A DNA stretch of 30,955 bases from Bauldia sp. (GTDB lineage: Bacteria; Pseudomonadota; Alphaproteobacteria; Rhizobiales; Kaistiaceae): the NCBI GenBank assembly GCA_020442095.1, contig JAGRKY010000430.1, positions 1-30,955 on the forward strand, in the 5' to 3' direction. Below, piece by piece: positions 29,712 to 30,955 of this stretch (position 1 is the first letter of the stretch; each line of letters opens with the position of its first letter). Under the pieces are notes generated by a model. It was not told the DNA's origin. It ran no database searches and saw only the letters and a program-made list of their open reading frames with translations. The translations under genes and the position numbers were made by a program.

Positions 29712-30758
29712 ATGGCCAGCAAAGTCGCCAGGAATTCGGTGCTCGCATCGCTGACTACGACAGCGATGCTTGTCGCCATCAGCACTGGTGCGGCAATCGC
29801 CGCGGAAGAATGTACGCCGCATGAAATCGACCTCGGTGAAGGGAAGACGGTGACCGGCGGCTGCGGGCCGCTGAAGATCGCCTTCCTTACGGCAGCGACC
29901 AACAATGTCTATCTGCAGGCAGGTATCCAGGGGGCAAAGGATGCGGCCAAGAAGGTCGGCGCCGAGTTGGAGGTCTTCGATTCCAACTGGGATCCGGCAA
30001 CGCAATATAACCAGGTCCAGAACATCCTTTCCGGTGGTGAGTTCAACGCCATCCTTGCCGAGATGAACGACGGCAACCAGGCGTGCCAGATCCTGACCGA
30101 GGATGCCCCGAAGGCAAATGTCCTCGTCGCCGTCGCGAACCTGCCCCTCTGCGGTCGCGCGACGGAGGAAGGCAACGATCTCTGGTCGCCGGGCACGCTC
30201 AACTTCGTTGGCGGATCGCAAGGCAATGAAGCGTTCCGCGACTGGATCATGGAGATCGCCGAGAAGAACCCCGGCCCGCAGAAGGTCGCCGTGGTGACCG
30301 GTCCGGATCTCAACGCCAACACGATCAACACCGACGCAGCGATCAAGGCGGCGCAGGAGAAATATCCCGACTTCAACGTCGTGGCCGTTGTCCGCACCGA
30401 CTACTCGGTGCTGCAGGGCAATGAAAAGACCGCGCCGCTTTTGCAGGCCAATCCTGACCTGACGATCCTGATCGGCAACTACTCCGACATCACCCGGGGC
30501 GCGGCCCAAGCGGTCAAGCAGGCCGGCATGGGCGACCAGGTCAGAATCTACGACAGCGGCGGAAACAAGTGGGCGTTCCAGGCGGTCAAGAACGGCGTGA
30601 TCACCAGCACGCGGACGCTCACGCCCTATACGGAAATGTACGTTGGCGTCGAAGCCCTGGCGGCGGCCTGGAAGGGCGAGACCGTGCCGCGCTACTTCGC
30701 GCTAGAAAGCGCGCTCGTCACAAAGGACAACATCGACGAGAACGAGCCGCAGTATTGA
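29712..30758 (+). CDS. Sugar-type ABC transporter substrate-binding protein
   Basis: The 348-residue protein has a Sec signal peptide (basic MASKVARNSV, a hydrophobic core, and a cleavage site after AAIAA near residue 31). The mature RbsB-like type 1 periplasmic binding protein includes LKIAFLTAATNNVYLQAGIQGAKDAAKK and a C-terminal lobe with DSGGNKWAFQAVKNGVITST. AGGAG lies 7 nt before the ATG. Cysteines in EECTPHE and GGCGPLK may pair. It differs clearly from the binding protein at 17143-18324, so this is a second transporter rather than a duplicate. It follows the LuxR-PBP regulator and precedes a sugar ABC ATPase. The ligand is unknown. Confidence 0.9.
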   Translation: MASKVARNSVLASLTTTAMLVAISTGAAIAAEECTPHEIDLGEGKTVTGGCGPLKIAFLTAATNNVYLQAGIQGAKDAAKKVGAELEVFDSNWDPATQYNQVQNILSGGEFNAILAEMNDGNQACQILTEDAPKANVLVAVANLPLCGRATEEGNDLWSPGTLNFVGGSQGNEAFRDWIMEIAEKNPGPQKVAVVTGPDLNANTINTDAAIKAAQEKYPDFNVVAVVRTDYSVLQGNEKTAPLLQANPDLTILIGNYSDITRGAAQAVKQAGMGDQVRIYDSGGNKWAFQAVKNGVITSTRTLTPYTEMYVGVEALAAAWKGETVPRYFALESALVTKDNIDENEPQY

Positions 30759-30779
30759 TGCGGATCGAGAGGCTCGACC

Positions 30780-30955
30780 ATGCCTGAGGGCATGGCCAGC
30801 ACCGACACCATGGACCGTCCGGCGGCGCCGGGCGGTCCGCTCGCCATCGATGCGCGCGCCGTCGAGAAGCGCTTCGGCGGGACGCTGGCGCTGAAGGGCG
30901 TGAGCGTCAGCGCCGAGGTCGGCTCGATCAACGCGCTGGTCGGCGAGAACGGCGC
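30780..30955 (+). CDS. Sugar ABC transporter ATP-binding protein, 3'-truncated by window edge
   Basis: Only the first 58 residues are in the window. After a Gly/Pro-rich start they read AIDARAVEKRFGGTLALKGVSV and end in ALVGENGA, the beginning of a Walker A motif cut by the window edge. This is the N-terminus of an RbsA/MglA-type ATPase. The ATG at 30780 has GAGAGG about 7 nt upstream and lies 21 bp after the binding-protein stop. A later in-frame ATG is also possible. Permease genes would be expected beyond the edge. Confidence 0.85.
   Translation, partial: MPEGMASTDTMDRPAAPGGPLAIDARAVEKRFGGTLALKGVSVSAEVGSINALVGENG

Noticed and set aside
1..30955. CRISPR arrays, tRNA/rRNA genes, insertion sequences, phage genes or toxin-antitoxin pairs
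   Set aside because: I looked for regular repeats, cloverleaf-type segments and transposase or integrase motifs and found none that I could support.

Overview
The window is GC-rich, densely coding DNA with short gaps and many start/stop overlaps. Its genes (an Agrobacterium-like uronate dehydrogenase, CUT2/Rbs-type sugar ABC importers, LacI regulators, and many SDR and 3-hydroxyisobutyrate-type dehydrogenases) fit an alphaproteobacterium, most likely of the Hyphomicrobiales (Rhizobiales). I infer this from gene content, since no rRNA or other phylogenetic marker is present. I see no tRNA, rRNA, CRISPR array, insertion sequence or phage gene. Nearly everything is import and oxidation of sugar acids, lactones or hydroxyacids.

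Layout. (A) 2-1525 (+): 3' part of a D-2-hydroxyacid dehydrogenase gene and an SDR. (B) 1533-5227: an RraA-type aldolase-like gene (-) diverges from a (+) run of amidohydrolase/lactonase, SMP-30 gluconolactonase-type lactonase and uronate dehydrogenase (udh). (C) 5418-12056 (-): aldehyde dehydrogenase and 3-hydroxyisobutyrate-type dehydrogenase, then larA-larC-larE-larB. The last four are overlapping genes that encode a nickel-pincer racemase/epimerase and the three proteins that make its cofactor. (D) 12261-14295: a PdxA2-type dehydrogenase (+) converging on a LacI regulator (-). (E) 14486-19480 (-): a sugar ABC importer (permease, binding protein, and a single polypeptide joining a double ATPase to a second permease). 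(F) 19921-20961 (-): a second LacI regulator. (G) 21237-27398 (+): lactonase, hydroxyacid dehydrogenase, histidinol-dehydrogenase-family alcohol oxidase, two SDRs, a small unknown protein and a metallo-beta-lactamase-fold hydrolase. (H) 27772-30955 (+): a fused LuxR-HTH/periplasmic-binding-protein regulator, then a second sugar-type binding protein and the start of its ATPase.

How it may work together (inference): the importers bring in a uronic acid, sugar acid or lactone. Udh and other dehydrogenases oxidise it to lactones, several lactonase families open these, and LarA would invert an alpha-hydroxyacid centre. The dehydrogenases, PdxA2 and RraA-like proteins would oxidise, decarboxylate or cleave the products. 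No obvious sugar-acid dehydratase, DUF1537-type kinase or KDG-type aldolase is in the window, so the pathway is incomplete here or unusual.

Regulation: the clearest non-coding signal is an identical 25-bp element. It contains the palindrome GAGAACGTTCTC and a second AACGTT 13 bp away. It lies just downstream of TTGACA-N18-TACGsT promoters in front of both the ABC operon (E) and the enzyme operon (G), on either side of the second LacI gene. A partial copy lies at the promoter of the LuxR-PBP fusion gene, so these units probably form one LacI-controlled regulon.
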